64,000 nucleotides of DNA from Paenibacillus contaminans (GCF_003285015.1 NZ_QMFB01000036.1:1-64000); one strand, 5' to 3'; positions 51,857 through 59,973 are shown, counted from the first letter of the stretch. Program-made: numbers and translations. Notes: generated by a model not told the origin, from the letters alone.

Positions 51857-53707
51857 ATGCGTGAGGGAAATCGCGCGAAATCGCCTTTTTATAAGCTGAT
51901 CGTAGACGTGTTTCGAACGATGACTTTCACGTTTCGTGAAGTGATGATGTTCGAGTTGTTCTACAAGGCGCTCACTTTTTTTATTTTTATACCGACGATT
52001 TCCGTCGTGTTTCATAAGCTGTTAAGCATGGGCGGCTTCGCGGGAGCGACCAATTACGAGCTGCTGCGTTTTTTCATGAGCAAATACGGCTTGCTGTGCA
52101 TGGCGCTTCTGGTGCCGACCGCAACGGTGCTTATTTTTGTCGAATTCGCCGTCTTGATTATCATTTCGTACCTCGGCCAGCATCGGGTGCGAACGAATTT
52201 GCTTCGCGCGTTTCTGCAGGCTCTGAGCAGCATGCCCTCTTTGTTCACGTTCGGGTTTGCCGGCTGGGCGCTTTACTTGCTGCTTATTCTTCCGCTGCTC
52301 AACCCCGGTTTGGGCGCTTCGCTGCTGCCGACGCTCGCCGTACCGAATTTCATTTCCGGCGAGCTGTACAAAACCGGCGGCGGCACCTTGCTCTACCTGG
52401 GGGGGCTTGCCGTTCTGCTTTTTTTCAACATCCGCTGGACGTTCTCTCTGCACGCTCTCGTCATCGGCGGCATCGCTGGGTTTCGGCAGGCTGCCAAGCA
52501 AAGCGCGGCGGTAATGAGAAAGTCGTATATCAAAATGACCGTGGTCGTGGGCATCACGCTGCTCGTGTTTTTCGTCGTGGTCGTTCTTGCTACGCTGCTG
52601 CTGCTTGTTGTCGTGACGGTAGCTCATTCGTTAATCGCGGGGGAAACGGGCACGGGCGGCTTCGTCCGTTCCATTCTGGCCAAAACGTTCATCGTATCGA
52701 CATATGCCTCGACGATTTTCATCATGCCGCTGTATGTCACGACGCTGACAAGGCTGTACATCGAGAAAACGGAGTCTCACCGCTCCGTACTGCAGCTTCC
52801 CGAGTGGCGCGCTGATGGGAATTCGACGCCGCACATTCGCCGGATGTTCCGTCCGCACCGGAGCAGGCTGTTTATGTTTTTGCTGCTTATCGCTTTTGCA
52901 ACGGGGCTGGTGCTGGCGCCTGCTATCGGGGGCAAGGCTTTCACGGATCACGATTTTGTCGTGATGGCGCATCGGGGCTATACGGCCAAAGGCGTCGAAA
53001 ATACGATCGAGGCGATACAAGGGGCGATCGATGTGGGAGCGGATTATGCGGAAATCGACATTCAGGAGACGAAGGACGGCCGGCTTGCGGTCATTCATGA
53101 TACGAATTTGAAGCGGCTGACCGGTAAAAACGCCGAGGTATTCGATCTGACGATGGACGAATTGCGGCAGCTGGAAGTGAGGCAAGGGCCGTTCACCGGG
53201 CGGATCAGCACGCTCGAGGAAATCATTCGGCTGACCCAGGGCCGGATCAAGCTGAATATCGAATTAAAAACGCACGGGAAAGAGCGGGATTTGGTGAATA
53301 CGTTCGTGCGCGTCATTCGCGACTACGATTTGACCGGACAATGCGTCGTGCAGTCGCTGAACGGCGATATCATTCGACAGGTTAAAGCGCTCGAGCCGTC
53401 CTTGGAGGTCGGTTACATTCTTTTTGCGGGTACGCCGAGGTGGGAGCGGACGGGGGCGGATTTTTTCAATATGGAGGAGTACCGGGTCAGCGAGGCCGTC
53501 ATTGCCGCCGCCAAGGCGCTGAATAAACGGATCTACGTGTGGACGGTCAACGACCCTGCTGCGATGGAGCGCTATTTCCGCATGGGGGCGGACGGTATCG
53601 TAACGGACCAGCCGGAGCAAGCGCTGCTTGTCGCCGATGGCGTAAGGGCGAGCGAGGATCCTTTTTTCGATGCGCTGTTCGACTGGCTGGACCGGATGTC
53701 CTATTGA
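51857..53707 (+). CDS. Membrane-bound glycerophosphodiester phosphodiesterase
   Basis: The N-terminal half is an integral-membrane region with six or seven helices (the GDPD-associated membrane domain). The C-terminal 230 residues are a GDPD TIM barrel with MAHRGYTAKGVENTIEAIQ, YAEIDIQ, VIHDTNLKRLTG and IELKTHG, which supply the catalytic His pair and the metal acids. It hydrolyses glycerophosphodiesters or teichoic-acid-type phosphodiesters, probably outside the membrane. I prefer the ATG at 51857 (AGGTG upstream); the ATG at 51740 would add 39 residues that look unlike the family. A TGGTATAGT box at 51676-51684 may be the promoter. Confidence 0.87.
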   Translation: MREGNRAKSPFYKLIVDVFRTMTFTFREVMMFELFYKALTFFIFIPTISVVFHKLLSMGGFAGATNYELLRFFMSKYGLLCMALLVPTATVLIFVEFAVLIIISYLGQHRVRTNLLRAFLQALSSMPSLFTFGFAGWALYLLLILPLLNPGLGASLLPTLAVPNFISGELYKTGGGTLLYLGGLAVLLFFNIRWTFSLHALVIGGIAGFRQAAKQSAAVMRKSYIKMTVVVGITLLVFFVVVVLATLLLLVVVTVAHSLIAGETGTGGFVRSILAKTFIVSTYASTIFIMPLYVTTLTRLYIEKTESHRSVLQLPEWRADGNSTPHIRRMFRPHRSRLFMFLLLIAFATGLVLAPAIGGKAFTDHDFVVMAHRGYTAKGVENTIEAIQGAIDVGADYAEIDIQETKDGRLAVIHDTNLKRLTGKNAEVFDLTMDELRQLEVRQGPFTGRISTLEEIIRLTQGRIKLNIELKTHGKERDLVNTFVRVIRDYDLTGQCVVQSLNGDIIRQVKALEPSLEVGYILFAGTPRWERTGADFFNMEEYRVSEAVIAAAKALNKRIYVWTVNDPAAMERYFRMGADGIVTDQPEQALLVADGVRASEDPFFDALFDWLDRMSY

Positions 53708-53782
53708 TGCGGCACGACTGGGGTTTAATCTTGAGGTAAACATGGCTAAGCGGCAAGTAATTCCATGAATCAACAAAATTCC

Positions 53783-53812
53783 TTGACTGGAATATTCCTT
53801 ACCCGATACATT
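53783..53812 (+). promoter_or_regulatory. Promoter of DUF1801-arsR pair with palindrome in the spacer
   Basis: TTGACT (53783-53788), 18 bp, TACATT (53807-53812). The perfect 10-bp palindrome GGAATATTCC (53789-53798) directly follows the -35 and is a candidate operator for the ArsR-type regulator. Confidence 0.6.
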
Positions 53813-53916
53813 CATAGTAGAGAAATCCGTTTCATTGCAGATTAACGGTAGGGAAGTTACCCGACAACATCAAACCTATGTAAAATCAAAATGTGAGCAG
53901 GAGGGGCAAAGAAGCT

Positions 53917-54255
53917 ATGAATCAAGAGGTTACCGCATTTATCGAAGGCCTAAATCAGCCGTGGCAGGTTGACGTTTGCAATCGGCTTCGCCGAATGGTG
54001 CTTGAATCCATACCGGAGGCAACGGAACGGATTCAATACAAAAAGCCGCATTTTTTAAAGAATGGGCATTATGCCGCGGTGATTTCTCCTTCCAAGGACG
54101 CCATAGCATTTATGATTATGAATGCAGCCGGTTTGGAAGTCCCGAAGGGGTTTGAAGGCCCTCCCGAGCGGAAATGGCTCAAAATCCGTGAAGGAGATTC
54201 GCCCGACTACGACTTGCTGGCGCAGCTTCTTGTTCAGGCATCGAGCTCTCTCTAA
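53917..54255 (+). CDS. DUF1801-family protein
   Basis: This 112-residue protein has the DUF1801 (YdhG-like) pattern: PWQVDVCNRLRRMVLESIPEATE, YKKPHFL, and AFMIMNAAGLEVP. The family's function is unknown. I start at the ATG at 53917, with GGAGGGG upstream; the GTG at 53893 precedes that site. It is 24 bp before an ArsR-family regulator and in one operon with it. Confidence 0.78.
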   Translation: MNQEVTAFIEGLNQPWQVDVCNRLRRMVLESIPEATERIQYKKPHFLKNGHYAAVISPSKDAIAFMIMNAAGLEVPKGFEGPPERKWLKIREGDSPDYDLLAQLLVQASSSL

Positions 54256-54279
54256 AGAAACGGATCGGAGGGGGAACAT

Positions 54280-54618
54280 ATGAATACGGCAACCTTGAGC
54301 GCGCTCGCGGAACCCAACCGATTGCAAATGGTCGAATTGCTTCGTGACGGCCCTCTTACCGTAGGGGAAATCGCCGATCGGCTTCATGTTCGGCAGCCGC
54401 AAGTTTCCAAGCATTTGAAAGTTCTCAACGAAGCCAAAATCGTCGAAGTGCATCCTGTCGCAAATCGCCGGATTTACAAACTGCGGCCGGAGCCGCTTCA
54501 GGAAATGGATACATGGCTGGAATCGTTCCGCAGCATGTGGGAAGACCGGTTGGATCGGCTGGACGCTTATTTGCAAGAGCTTCAGAAAGAAGGAAAACCG
54601 CCTGGGGATAACGGATAA
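54280..54618 (+). CDS. ArsR-family (ArsR/SmtB fold) transcriptional regulator
   Basis: This 112-residue winged helix (LAEPNRLQMVELLRDGPLTVGEIADRL, then QPQVSKHLKVL) is followed by a C-terminal helix. It has no cysteine pair of the ELCVCDL type, so it is unlikely to sense arsenic, although arsC and arsI homologues lie downstream. It is more like the regulators paired with SRPBCC/DUF1801 proteins. A GGAGGGG site precedes the ATG. Confidence 0.87.
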   Translation: MNTATLSALAEPNRLQMVELLRDGPLTVGEIADRLHVRQPQVSKHLKVLNEAKIVEVHPVANRRIYKLRPEPLQEMDTWLESFRSMWEDRLDRLDAYLQELQKEGKPPGDNG

Positions 54619-54636
54619 CGGCCGTTTCACGGCTGA

Positions 54637-54665
54637 GGCTGCCGGCTTGATCGGCAGTCTTTTTC
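54637..54665 (+). terminator. Terminator after the arsR-type gene
   Basis: GCTGCCG pairs with CGGCAGT, followed by CTTTTTCT. Confidence 0.78.
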
Positions 54666-54666
54666 T

Positions 54667-54758
54667 AAATACAAGAATTTATATGTGACACCTATTAAGT
54701 GCTTGTATTTCAACGGTAAACGCGCTCGTCCAGAAGGACGGCGAAGCCGTTTATCCTT
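54667..54758. repeat. Dispersed two-hairpin element, copy C
   Basis: AAATACAAG (54667-54675) pairs with CTTGTATTT (54702-54710), then ACGGTAAACGCG-CTCGTCC pairs with GGACGGCGAAGCC-GTTTATCC. Compared with copy A the first stem has a compensated T-A to C-G change, which supports selection or copying of the hairpin itself. The rest of the 54.6-55.05 kb gap is AT-rich promoter DNA. Confidence 0.8.
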
Positions 54759-54935
54759 GTTTCCCGCTTAGTGGGGGCTAGGAAAGAGGAGAAGCCGGGG
54801 CTGGCTTGGGCTAGGGCAGGCGAGTTCGGGAAAGTTCGGGATAGTGCGAGTGTTCTGCTGATCCAGCCATATTTGCACTAGAATGGTGCTGAGCTTTTAC
54901 AAAACATTCATTTTAAGCTCTTTAAAATATAATCA

Positions 54936-54956
54936 GTTAATTATATAATCATTAAC
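54936..54956 (+). promoter_or_regulatory. Operator-like dyad over the arsC -10
   Basis: GTTAAT (54936-54941) and ATTAAC (54951-54956) are perfect inverted repeats 9 bp apart and enclose TATAAT (54944-54949). TTTAAA lies 17 bp upstream of that -10. The 12-2-12-like AT-rich dyad suits an ArsR-family or similar repressor. Confidence 0.5.
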
Positions 54957-55055
54957 AGATGTATCGGAAATCTTGTCCGAAGCCTGATGGCCGAAGTCTT
55001 TAGCCAAAGCAATCGAAAGGAAGCCATTGAGGTACAAATCAAAGGAGATTCGACT

Positions 55056-55478
55056 ATGAGTAAAAAACTGGTTTACTTCCTTTGCACGGGGAATTCTTGC
55101 CGCAGCCAAATGGCGGATGGTTTTCTAAGCGCTCTTGGGGCAGAGCGATACGAGGTAAGAAGCGCCGGATTGGAAGCGCACGGGCTAAATCCGAGAGCCG
55201 TTCAAGCGATGAAGGAAGCAGGTGTCGACATCAGCGGCAATTCGTCCGATGTCATCGATCCCGAGATTTTAAATCGCGCTGATTATGTCATTACGCTTTG
55301 CGGCCATGCTGACGAGCATTGCCCTGTCATTTCGAACAAAAACGTTGTCAAATGGCACTGGGGATTCGACGATCCGGCGAAAGCCGCGGGGACGGAAGAG
55401 GAAATCATGAGCAAGTTTCGCGCCGTCAGGGATAACATTAAAGACCGGATCGAGCGGTTCGTCAAAGAAGGCAAGTAG
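55056..55478 (+). CDS. arsC: Thioredoxin-coupled arsenate reductase
   Basis: This 140-residue protein of the low-molecular-weight phosphatase fold has the P-loop CTGNSCRS (C10-X5-R16) and the redox pair C82 and C89 (LCGHADEHC). These match the three catalytic cysteines of Bacillus subtilis ArsC (C10, C82, C89). It reduces arsenate to arsenite using thioredoxin. The ATG at 55056 lies 8 bp after AAAGGAG. It heads a three-gene set with a Cys phosphatase and an ArsI-like dioxygenase. No arsenite efflux gene (arsB/acr3) is in the window. Confidence 0.9.
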   Translation: MSKKLVYFLCTGNSCRSQMADGFLSALGAERYEVRSAGLEAHGLNPRAVQAMKEAGVDISGNSSDVIDPEILNRADYVITLCGHADEHCPVISNKNVVKWHWGFDDPAKAAGTEEEIMSKFRAVRDNIKDRIERFVKEGK

Positions 55479-55521
55479 GGAATGATCCGTTAAAAAAAAA
55501 TTTCAGGGGAGAGGGATCGGC

Positions 55522-55953
55522 ATGGAAAAATCTTATCAGGCTCTGCATGATAATAAGATCTTTATGTGCGGTGCGGCAGACGTTGAGCAAGTAGTGAAGA
55601 ACGAGCAATGTGAAGTCATTGTAGATTTACGGGGAGAAGCGAATCAGTGCGCTTTTGCGGGGGCCGATGTGGAGTGGATCAAAATTGCGCTCGGCGACGA
55701 TGCCGTAGACAACCAAGAAGCGCTGCTAAAACAAGCCGCAGACGAAGTCGTGAAAGCTTACCGGGAAGGCAAGAAGGTAGCTTTTCATTGTAACGGAGGC
55801 CGAGGGCGTACCGGTGCGGTTGCCGTTGCGACGCTAATCGAGCTGGGGGTAAGCGGGACGATCGAGGAGGCGGAACGGCTGGCCAAATGCATTCGTCCCA
55901 TTCTTAACGTCAAGCCGGCACAAAAAGAAGCTTTGCAGAAACTGTACCCCTAA
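55522..55953 (+). CDS. Protein tyrosine / dual-specificity phosphatase-like protein
   Basis: This 143-residue protein has the Cys-based signature HCNGGRGRTG (Cys-X5-Arg) and, upstream, IVDLRGEANQCAF, where the general acid is expected. It is smaller than classical tyrosine phosphatases and most like bacterial dual-specificity or atypical phosphatases. It lies between arsC and arsI with gaps of 43 and 11 bp, so it is probably co-transcribed. A link to arsenic handling is suggested only by position. Confidence 0.8.
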   Translation: MEKSYQALHDNKIFMCGAADVEQVVKNEQCEVIVDLRGEANQCAFAGADVEWIKIALGDDAVDNQEALLKQAADEVVKAYREGKKVAFHCNGGRGRTGAVAVATLIELGVSGTIEEAERLAKCIRPILNVKPAQKEALQKLYP

Positions 55954-55964
55954 GGAGCGATCGT

Positions 55965-56429
55965 ATGATCAAAAGAATGCACGTTGCCGTAAACTGTACG
56001 AACCTCGAGAAATCGCTGGATTTTTATCGCAGCTTTTTCGGGGCGGAGCCGACAAAAATCAAAGAGAATTATGCCAAATTCGAACTGGATTCTCCGGCCT
56101 TGCACTTTTCGTTAAACGTTCGCCCGTTCGAGAAAAAAGGTGTGCTGAATCATCTCGGCTTCCAGGTAGACGATACGGAAGACGTATTGGCAATGGGCGA
56201 GCGTTTGCGGCAATCCGGGCTGCTGTTGATCGACGAGATGAACACGACTTGCTGCTATGCCGTGCAGGACAAAGTGTGGGTTTACGATCCGGATGGAAAC
56301 GCGTGGGAGATCTTTTATACGAAGGAGGACTCCGAATTCGAATCGGCAGGCGAAGCCCTCGATCTCTCGCTTTGCTGCGCGCCGCCCGCCGGCCCGGTGA
56401 AAGTGGAGTTCGGTTCGTACAAGAAATAA
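55965..56429 (+). CDS. arsI: ArsI/CadI-type VOC dioxygenase (C-As lyase-like)
   Basis: This 154-residue VOC-fold protein has the arsenic-binding pair C96-C97 (NTTCCYAVQDKVWV), which is the mark of ArsI, and the Fe(II) ligands H6, H63 and about E116 (DPDGNAWEIFY). ArsI breaks the carbon-arsenic bond of trivalent organoarsenicals such as methylarsenite. The C-terminus has another Cys pair (LCCAPP). It lies 11 bp after the phosphatase gene and is closed by a strong terminator. Confidence 0.85.
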   Translation: MIKRMHVAVNCTNLEKSLDFYRSFFGAEPTKIKENYAKFELDSPALHFSLNVRPFEKKGVLNHLGFQVDDTEDVLAMGERLRQSGLLLIDEMNTTCCYAVQDKVWVYDPDGNAWEIFYTKEDSEFESAGEALDLSLCCAPPAGPVKVEFGSYKK

Positions 56430-56487
56430 CTTAATGTGTTTCAACGCCGGCGGCGTGTATCCGGCCCTGGAATCCGAATCATTAATA

Positions 56488-56528
56488 AATCCGCCTCTCC
56501 GTTTGTGCGAATGGAGGGCGGATTTTTT
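56488..56528 (+). terminator. Terminator of the arsenic-related genes
   Basis: AATCCGCC-TCTCC pairs with GGAG-GGCGGATT, followed by six T. Confidence 0.85.
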
Positions 56529-56728
56529 GTCGGAATTTCGTTATGTACGATGTGCAGTTATTACGGAGCCTAATTTTATTGCTTTTGGATTTAGGAGTTG
56601 ACTTGCGATTTTAATAATGTCATAATGACTATATTAAAAACGCTTGAGGTCAGTTAAGCTCCTTTTTCTGAGCTTTCAAAAATAAGGAGCTTTTGCCGCT
56701 TTCAGGCGGAGCAATCGGAGGAAATACG

Positions 56729-57181
56729 ATGATCAAGATTGTGGAAGGGGATTTGCTTGCCGGTTCGGAATATTTGATCGGGCACCAAGTAAACTGCCAA
56801 GGAGCGATGGGATCGGGAATAGCGAAACAGATCAGAGCCCGCTATCCTCAAGTTTACGATTCGTACGCAGCGTATTGCAGAGCGCAAAAGCCGGAACAGC
56901 TGCTGGGCGACTGCCAATTCGTAGAAGCGGATAATCGGATCGTCGCCAATTTGTTCGGGCAGCTGCATTACGGACGGCAGGCGAAACGTTACACGGACTA
57001 CGAGGCGCTGAGCCGCGCTTTAAGGACATTTAAGGAATACGCGCAGGAAACGGGGGCGGCTTGCGCCCTTCCGTACATGATCGGCTGCGGGCTGGCGAAT
57101 GGGGAATGGCATGTAGTGGAAAACAGGCTGCAGGACATCTTCAGCGACTATCCGCTTACGTTATACCGCTACGGAGGCTAA
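56729..57181 (+). CDS. Macrodomain protein (ADP-ribose-binding, TARG1/ALC1-like)
   Basis: This 150-residue single macrodomain has MIKIVEGDLL, then GHQVNCQGAMGSGIAKQI and ALPYMIGCGLANGEW. The pattern is nearest the TARG1-like macrodomains that remove ADP-ribose from acidic residues or deacylate ADP-ribose. I start at the ATG at 56729, 7 bp after GGAGG. It is 14 bp upstream of an ADP-ribosylglycohydrolase gene, so the two make an ADP-ribose-removal operon. Confidence 0.87.
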   Translation: MIKIVEGDLLAGSEYLIGHQVNCQGAMGSGIAKQIRARYPQVYDSYAAYCRAQKPEQLLGDCQFVEADNRIVANLFGQLHYGRQAKRYTDYEALSRALRTFKEYAQETGAACALPYMIGCGLANGEWHVVENRLQDIFSDYPLTLYRYGG

Positions 57182-57195
57182 AAGGAGGAACCGGC

Positions 57196-58089
57196 ATGAG
57201 TCTAGAGGATCGGATAAAGGGCGGCTTGTTCGGAGTCGCGGTCGGGGATGCGCTGGGCGGCACGACGGAATTTATGTCGACCGGCGAAATCGAACGGCAG
57301 CACGGTTATGTAACCGAAATCATCGGCGGGGGCGTTTGGGAGCTGCAGCCCGGCGAAGTGACCGACGACACGATGATGACGATTTGCGTCGCGGAAGGCA
57401 TTTTGGCGAATCCGCAGCAGCCGATGGCGGACATCGGCATTAAGTTTTTGGAATGGTACCGTTCCAATCCGAAGGATATCGGCAACATTATTCGCCAAGC
57501 TTTCCGCAACTATAACGGCAATTGGTTCGAGGCTTCTTTCTTGGCCGATTTGGACTTGGGCCGAAGCGCCGGAAACGGCTCGCTCATGCGCTGTTTGCCG
57601 GTAGCGCTCGTGTACCCGCAGCTCGCGGATATCGAAGCGAAGGCGCGTATGCAATCGAAAATGACCCACTACGACGAGCTCTCGAGCGAAGCCTGCGTCA
57701 TCTACTGCAAAATCGCCCGTAGACTGCTGAATGGGGAGGGGTTTGTGGCGGCGATTCATGCCGAAGTCGGGGGCACTCTCTACGCAGGCAAAATCGAAGA
57801 GACGCCGGACTGCGAGCCCAGCGGGTTTGTCGTGGATTCGTTCCGCTGGGCGCTTCATATTTTACTCCATGCGGCTTCATTTGAGGAGGTCGTGCAGAAA
57901 GCGGCCAACCTCGGGGGCGATTCCGATACGATCGGCGCGATAGCCGGAGGTCTTGCCGGGATTTATTACGGGTACGAGCAAATTCCGCGGCGGTATGCGG
58001 AGCGTATTTTGATCAAGGAGCAGTTAACGGACCTTTCGGAGAGGATTGTTGCCAAAAGAGCGGCTTTGCAGGGAAGCGCAATTGAATAG
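57196..58089 (+). CDS. ADP-ribosylglycohydrolase (DraG/ARH family)
   Basis: This 297-residue all-helical enzyme has the family Mg2+ sites: GVAVGDALGGTTEF, EVTDDTMM (Asp pair at 57-58), GNGSLMRCLP and GGDSDTIGAIAGGLAG. It removes ADP-ribose from modified proteins, nucleic acids or small molecules. The ATG follows AAAGGAGG at 7 bp; the longer frame lies in the macrodomain gene. No ADP-ribosyltransferase toxin (DarT-like) is beside it, so the target modification is unknown. Confidence 0.9.
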   Translation: MSLEDRIKGGLFGVAVGDALGGTTEFMSTGEIERQHGYVTEIIGGGVWELQPGEVTDDTMMTICVAEGILANPQQPMADIGIKFLEWYRSNPKDIGNIIRQAFRNYNGNWFEASFLADLDLGRSAGNGSLMRCLPVALVYPQLADIEAKARMQSKMTHYDELSSEACVIYCKIARRLLNGEGFVAAIHAEVGGTLYAGKIEETPDCEPSGFVVDSFRWALHILLHAASFEEVVQKAANLGGDSDTIGAIAGGLAGIYYGYEQIPRRYAERILIKEQLTDLSERIVAKRAALQGSAIE

Positions 58090-58162
58090 AAGCGGATTGA
58101 CGGAAACTCCCGCCGGCAAGGATTGTGATGCATTGGCGCGTTTCAGGAGCGAAAAGGAACGA

Positions 58163-58191
58163 TTGACAATTTCGGCATTAATCGAGATACT
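58163..58191 (+). promoter_or_regulatory. Promoter of the GntR-fusion gene
   Basis: TTGACA (58163-58168), 17 bp, GATACT (58186-58191). Confidence 0.72.
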
Positions 58192-58239
58192 ATTTTGTGA
58201 ACCAGATAAATACTACTAATGAACGGGAAGGGTCAGTCC

Positions 58240-59625
58240 ATGTCGAATAAACCGAACCGAACTACATTTCGCGAACGGATGGATACAATGGTCGCCGGAT
58301 TAAGGGACGAAATCGTAGGGGGCATACTGTCCGTCGGTTCGTTTCTACCTTCGGAGGTGGAGCTCGGCAAGCGGTATCAGCTGAGCAAAAATTCGGTGCG
58401 TAAAGGACTGGACATGCTCGTTGCGGAAAAGCTGATCGAAAAGGTGCCTTGCGTAGGGACGCGCGTATGCGCTCCGGCCGTTCAAGGGGGAGTGACGATT
58501 CGGCTCGGATGTTACTCGGGCGTAATGGAGCAGACGGGCTTGAACCGCATTTTATCGGAGTTCCATGTTGCCTTCCCGCATATTCGCGTGCAAACGGTGG
58601 CGCTGCCGTTCGTCAACTACCACGAATCGATTATGGATTGTTTGCATAACGGCATGCTGGATGCATTTACAGTCAATCAGAACGATTTTTGCCATTTTGC
58701 CGAAAATGATAATCTGGACTGGCTTGAGCCCATTGATCCGCCGTCCGGTCTATACCCGTTCCTTCACCGCGCGTTCGTCAGCGAAAAGCGGCAGTATGCC
58801 GTTCCATTCGTCTTTTCGCCGGTCGTGCTTTGCTATAATCGCGATCATTTTGCGGCCAAAAACATGCGGGAGCCGGACAGCAGCTGGACTTGGTCCGATT
58901 TCCTGACGGCAGCGGCACAGCTGTCGGAGGGCAGCGGCCGGTTCGGGTTTTATTTTTATCTGCTCTCGCTGAATCGATGGCCGGTTTTCTTGCTGCAATC
59001 GGGGGCCAAATTCAGAGCGGAACGGGACGGCGCTGTGCGCATTGCCGGCACGAAGCTGCAGGAGGCGCTGGCGCTTTGCAGAGAGCTGATCGACAGCGGC
59101 AGCTTCCTTTCTCTTTTCGCCGAAGGCACCAACGATGCGGAGCTCCTGTTTTCTCAGGAGAAGGTTTCGATGATCATGACGACTTATTTCAGCCTGAACT
59201 ATATTCAAAACAAAGGCTTTGCTTTCGATATTTCCCCTCTGCCGTATTTCGAGCAGCCTGCTTCGCTGTTGTCCGCCATCGGGCTCGGCATCAACCGCAA
59301 GTCGGAGCATAAGGAAGCCGTCCGGACGCTGATCGATTATTTGCTGGATTATCCGGCGCAGCTCTCGGTCAGGCAAAACTCCCACAGCATTCCAAGCCTG
59401 ATCCAAGCGGCGGAATGGAGCGGGCAGGGCAGCGTCAAGCATCCGAGCAGATATCATATGTACCGCGAGATTATCCCGACGTTCAAATACGTTACGGATC
59501 TTCATATAACGCCCGCCGAACTCGATATGATGAACAGCGAACTTAAAATGTACTGGTCCAAACTGGAGCGGGAAGATGACGTTTGCCGCCGTCTGGAGAC
59601 GTTGATGTCGCCTGTAACTCAATAA
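58240..59625 (+). CDS. GntR-type DNA-binding domain fused to a solute-binding-protein domain
   Basis: It is 461 residues. The N-terminal winged helix is GntR-like (LRDEIVGGILSVGSFLPSEVELGKRYQLSKNSVRKGLDML). From about residue 85 to the end it is a type-1 extracellular solute-binding-protein fold (PHIRVQTVALPF, YAVPFVFSPVVLCYNRD, WTWSDFLTAAAQL), with no signal peptide or lipobox. It is therefore a cytoplasmic regulator that uses an ABC-importer binding domain as sensor, most likely for a sugar. The ATG at 58240 lies 7 bp after GGGAAGGG. It precedes a large secreted carbohydrate-related protein that it may control (inference). Confidence 0.82.
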   Translation: MSNKPNRTTFRERMDTMVAGLRDEIVGGILSVGSFLPSEVELGKRYQLSKNSVRKGLDMLVAEKLIEKVPCVGTRVCAPAVQGGVTIRLGCYSGVMEQTGLNRILSEFHVAFPHIRVQTVALPFVNYHESIMDCLHNGMLDAFTVNQNDFCHFAENDNLDWLEPIDPPSGLYPFLHRAFVSEKRQYAVPFVFSPVVLCYNRDHFAAKNMREPDSSWTWSDFLTAAAQLSEGSGRFGFYFYLLSLNRWPVFLLQSGAKFRAERDGAVRIAGTKLQEALALCRELIDSGSFLSLFAEGTNDAELLFSQEKVSMIMTTYFSLNYIQNKGFAFDISPLPYFEQPASLLSAIGLGINRKSEHKEAVRTLIDYLLDYPAQLSVRQNSHSIPSLIQAAEWSGQGSVKHPSRYHMYREIIPTFKYVTDLHITPAELDMMNSELKMYWSKLEREDDVCRRLETLMSPVTQ

Positions 59626-59638
59626 AAACAGCCGTCGA

Positions 59639-59665
59639 AAGAATGCGAAAGCATTCTTTTTTTTG
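59639..59665 (+). terminator. Terminator after the GntR-fusion gene
   Basis: AAGAATGC pairs with GCATTCTT around GAAA, followed by T-run. Confidence 0.9.
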
Positions 59666-59806
59666 TTGTCTTGGAAATTTGTCCTTCATATATCGGAAAG
59701 TAAATCGTGGAAGCGGCTCTCAATCTCGGTAACGGGCCGGAGGGCATATATCTCATTGTATACTGCGTGTGAACTGGAAATTGATCAAGTATGTAGAAAA
59801 TGATTA

Positions 59807-59835
59807 TTGACATCGCTTTCAGTGTGAACTATATT
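59807..59835 (+). promoter_or_regulatory. Consensus promoter with catabolite-responsive element (cre)
   Basis: TTGACA (59807-59812), 17 bp, TATATT (59830-59835). TGACATCGCTTTCA (59808-59821) fits the cre consensus TGWNANCGNTNNCA at every position and overlaps the -35 and spacer, where CcpA would repress. The 348-bp gap otherwise holds only leader sequence and a GAAAGGAG site. Confidence 0.75.
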
Positions 59836-59973
59836 GTTTTCGAGAACTAGATATGAACTGCATATCGTGATTGGTTCATAGAAAATAAATTGGCGGGAGG
59901 TGGCGGTTCACATATTTTCCCTAAGTATGCCTCTACATAATCATTCGGTTTATGAAAGGAGTATTTCAACCTT

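Noticed and set aside
54280..54618. Arsenic-sensing ArsR controlling arsC-arsI
   Set aside because: The protein lacks the cysteine sensor motif and is separated from arsC by a terminator, a dispersed repeat and a separate promoter.
56729..58089. DarTG-type toxin-antitoxin system
   Set aside because: The macrodomain and glycohydrolase are both reversal enzymes; no DarT-like transferase gene lies next to them.
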